From: Elephas maximus indicus
Lineage: Eukaryota; Chordata; Mammalia; Proboscidea; Elephantidae
Direction of reading: 5' to 3'
Assembly (NCBI RefSeq): GCF_024166365.1
Contig: NC_064842.1
Location: forward strand, 16,711,001 to 16,775,000
Length of the DNA stretch: 64,000 bases
In this document: positions 62,118 through 64,000 of the stretch, one piece after another
How the letters are laid out: each line of letters begins with the position of its first letter
How positions within the stretch are numbered: the first letter of the stretch is position 1
Made by a program: the position numbers and the translations under genes
Notes under the pieces: generated by a model
What the model was told of the DNA's origin: nothing
Database searches by the model: none
What the model saw: only the letters and a program-made list of their open reading frames with translations

Positions 62118-62222
62118 CTTAACTGGTTCAGCTTCACTAGAAGTGGAAGGAGATGTGGACCTTGACTGGATGTAAAACTTGACGTTCGGATTCCGTACAT
62201 TTGTGCTCTCAACGGGATCAGT
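62118..62222 (-). CDS. CDC42BPA: CDC42BPA exon, linker before C1
   Basis: This 105-bp phase-0 exon has an acceptor TATTTTCCTAG and an unusual donor AAG|GTGCCT. Its 35 residues begin TDPVESTNVRNP and end SRSTSPSTSSEAEPVK, a Ser/Thr-rich linker matching the human alpha protein as I recall it. Its multiple-of-three length and weak donor suit an alternatively used exon. Confidence 0.9.
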
Positions 62223-63290
62223 CTAGGAAAATAAGTCAGGAAAAACAAAAACCCAAGAAATCACTTTTAAACAATTTGCAGCTCTTAGCAAATTTTTGTA
62301 AGGCATGATCACGATAACATTTCTTGGAAAAGGTGGAAACCAACTTTAGTTTAAATATTCGCATCAGGGATAGGTCATTATATAAAAGCATAACCACTAG
62401 CTTAACATAAACAAGGGCTAAAATAACAATAGTTAACAAAGGGCTCCTTCCCAGTCTTTACTGCTGACCTCTTACTTTTATGTCTGATCTCTAATGCATA
62501 TGGTAGGCTTGTATTTCACATAGCACATTTGTATTTCACAAAATAAACTGTGTCTGTGAAATAAATGAGAGTATGTAATGAAGACATGTACTGCAGATTA
62601 GAGACGAATAATTCTGTCCACAGTAAGAATGAAATTTGGGCATCTACTAGGCATTAATTGAAAGTAAAAAAAAAAACCTAACCTATCAGCTTTATGCTTG
62701 TCATACTAAAGCAAATCTTTTTTAATTTGCAGCAGTAGAAATAATAGCATTTAAATTCAACTTCATCCTTTTAAGTCAAGTACTTTTAGAAATTAAAAAT
62801 GCTTTGAATTAAAATTTAGCATACAAGATCTTATGGAGCACACTGATTAATAATCTATTCAGTTTGGCAATTTTCAAAATTACTAGGATTGAGTTTTTAA
62901 AACAAAAGGCAATGAAGGCAATCTGAGAAGGAGGTCAGGGAACTTGTTTGGACGCTGTTAGAACAATGCTTAGATCAGAAGTTATAAGTCAATAAAAAGA
63001 GCTTCAGCATTTAAAGAAATTTAAAAGTTAAATTTTACTTAAAAAGTTTTTTCTTTATTATTATGTTACTATTTTGGGGGGAAGGCATGACAGCCTGATA
63101 GATAACATACTCAACTACTCCTTAGAACTGCCACCGATGAAAGACTCAGCTATAGTGATGAAAATGTTTTGATAAAGTAGAAATTTCAGAACAATTGATT
63201 AAAATAACAATAGCTCTCATACTTCAAACTAAGTGAAAAGAACTTCTTTAAAATATTAAATAAATGATAAATGATTGTGAATAGAGATAC
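62223..63290 (-). other. CDC42BPA intron (1.1 kb)
   Basis: This is AT-rich intron sequence between the candidate cassette exon and the first confident exon. No repeat was recognised. Confidence 0.7.
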
Positions 63291-63371
63291 CTGGAAAAAA
63301 GGTTTGCCAAGATATTCACTTTTCAGCCTGGTTTTCAGCCCAACAGAACTCTGGGCACATGGCTTCAAACC
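63291..63371 (-). CDS. CDC42BPA: Candidate CDC42BPA cassette exon (unconfirmed)
   Basis: This 81-bp open stretch lies between an acceptor GTGCATTTAG and a donor CCAG|GTATCT, both on the minus strand. It encodes 27 residues containing QSSVGLKTRLKSEYLGKPFF, without a stop and in phase 0 at both ends. The neighbouring exon at 62118-62222 also starts in phase 0, so including or skipping this block would keep the frame. The position fits the alternatively spliced linker between coiled coil and C1. I do not firmly remember this peptide from a published isoform, so it remains a candidate. Confidence 0.55.
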
Positions 63372-64000
63372 CTAAATGCACAAACTACTTTCTCAAGTTG
63401 AGGGTTTTTCCCATGTGTAATCACTGTAGAAGGCTGTTTGGGATTTATGGTATATATACATATGAAGAGTCAACCTCTGATTGGTGTGGAATGTTAAAAC
63501 CTGGGAGGCGTGTGGGAGCTGCAGGGACTAGCTAGTGGGCTGGTAAACACTGTGGTAGCCTTCCATAGGTGTCCACCTATGGCCTGTAGCATTCCATGAG
63601 GCAGGACTTTGGGGGGACTGAAGCCTCTGCTGAGGCTTCCCCTGCTCCGCTGTGGTTTCCCCCCACCCTCTTGCAGCCTGCCAAGCCACAGCTTCTGACT
63701 GTGGTTTGGCCGGACCACACCGTGGCCCTAACCATGGTTTGAATTTGGCGCCAGAACCCTGCACACGTGGCAACCAGGATTTTGGCGCAGGCGCAGGACC
63801 TGAAGAGCTGTGTCCTCAACCTGACCCTGGACCTGATACTCACCCTAGAGCAGGGTATTTTCCAGCACACCCACAGTGCCCTAGTCCATTTGCAAAGTGA
63901 AAGGTCCCTTCCTTTGTAACGTGACTCAGCGCCTGGATCTTCAAATACCGGCATGGGAGGGCTCAGGGTTTTGGATTTTGGGCACCAATTCCTGCCCCTT
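63372..64000 (-). other. CDC42BPA intron, right edge of window
   Basis: The first 120 bp are AT-rich. From 63494 it becomes GC-rich (see the separate entry). No further CDC42BPA exon is visible before the edge. Confidence 0.65.
63494..63960 (+). repeat. GC-rich, possibly LTR-retroelement-derived segment
   Basis: Its base composition differs sharply from the AT-rich intron around it. It contains TTTGGCGCCAGAACCCTGC at about 63746, which resembles the primer-binding-site region just after a 5' LTR. I cannot define LTR ends or a family, and overlapping open frames in it match nothing I know. Confidence 0.35.

Larger units (their letters stand above)
6325..63371 (-). other. CDC42BPA: CDC42BPA (MRCK-alpha) gene, 3' half
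   Basis: MRCK-alpha is a DMPK-family Ser/Thr kinase that binds GTP-Cdc42 and drives actomyosin contractility and cell polarity, for example through myosin light chain and LIMK phosphorylation. Sixteen exons (62222 down to 11191) with GT-AG borders and matching phases give 2361 bp, 786 residues plus stop. Domains run as follows: variable linker (exons at 62118 and 58273), C1 (48022 and 43195), PH-like (43195, 42349, 40322, 37783), CNH (36825 to 29910), CRIB (25605) and Ser-rich tail (14508 to 11191). The kinase and coiled-coil exons lie upstream of the window. I prefer alpha over the beta and gamma paralogues because of near-identity to the human alpha sequence I recall and because of the COQ8A neighbour. 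No frameshift or in-frame stop was seen in the exons. Confidence 0.95.

Noticed and set aside
63577..63954. 125-codon minus-strand and overlapping plus-strand open frames
   Set aside because: Several frames are open at once because the segment is GC-rich and poor in stops. No motif was recognised, and it is likely repeat-derived.

Overview
This is ordinary mammalian nuclear DNA: multi-exon genes with GT-AG introns, L1, L2, MIR, MLT1 and hAT fossils, and an AT-rich intronic background. About 25 copies of a tRNA-derived SINE of the AfroSINE type, plus pieces of an RTE (BovB-like) LINE, point to an afrotherian, most likely an elephant or another paenungulate. That assignment rests on recognising the repeats by eye; no search was run.

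Two genes lie tail to tail. At the left edge, on the plus strand, are the last three coding exons of COQ8A (ADCK3), the mitochondrial atypical kinase/ATPase of coenzyme Q biosynthesis: exons at 51-116, 432-518 and 2601-2888, with the 3' UTR to about 3745. After roughly 2.6 kb of intergenic DNA, the rest of the window on the minus strand is the 3' half of CDC42BPA (MRCK-alpha), a Cdc42-binding Ser/Thr kinase. Sixteen exons between 62222 and 11191 join in one frame (2361 bp, 786 residues plus stop). They encode a linker, a C1 zinc-binding domain, a PH-like domain, a CNH (citron homology) domain, a CRIB motif and a Ser-rich tail. The kinase and coiled-coil exons lie beyond the right edge. A further in-frame 81-bp candidate exon sits at 63291-63371. 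The 3' UTR probably runs from 11190 down to about 6325. This gene order matches human 1q42.13.

Everything else is intronic, UTR or intergenic DNA, much of it made of repeats. These are three structural types of tRNA-derived SINE, several with perfect target-site duplications; RTE fragments; L1 3' ends at 30.6-32.2, 40.6-41.2 and 59.5-61.2 kb; a lineage-type LINE 3' end at 22.2-23.0 kb; L2 and MIR fossils; two MLT1 LTR fragments; and two small inverted-repeat DNA elements. A GC-rich, retroelement-like segment lies near the right end (63494-63960). I found no prokaryotic genes, CRISPR arrays, rRNA or functional tRNA genes. I saw no convincing new biological system. The most useful leads are the candidate cassette exon, the palindromic elements and the shared SINE/RTE tails.
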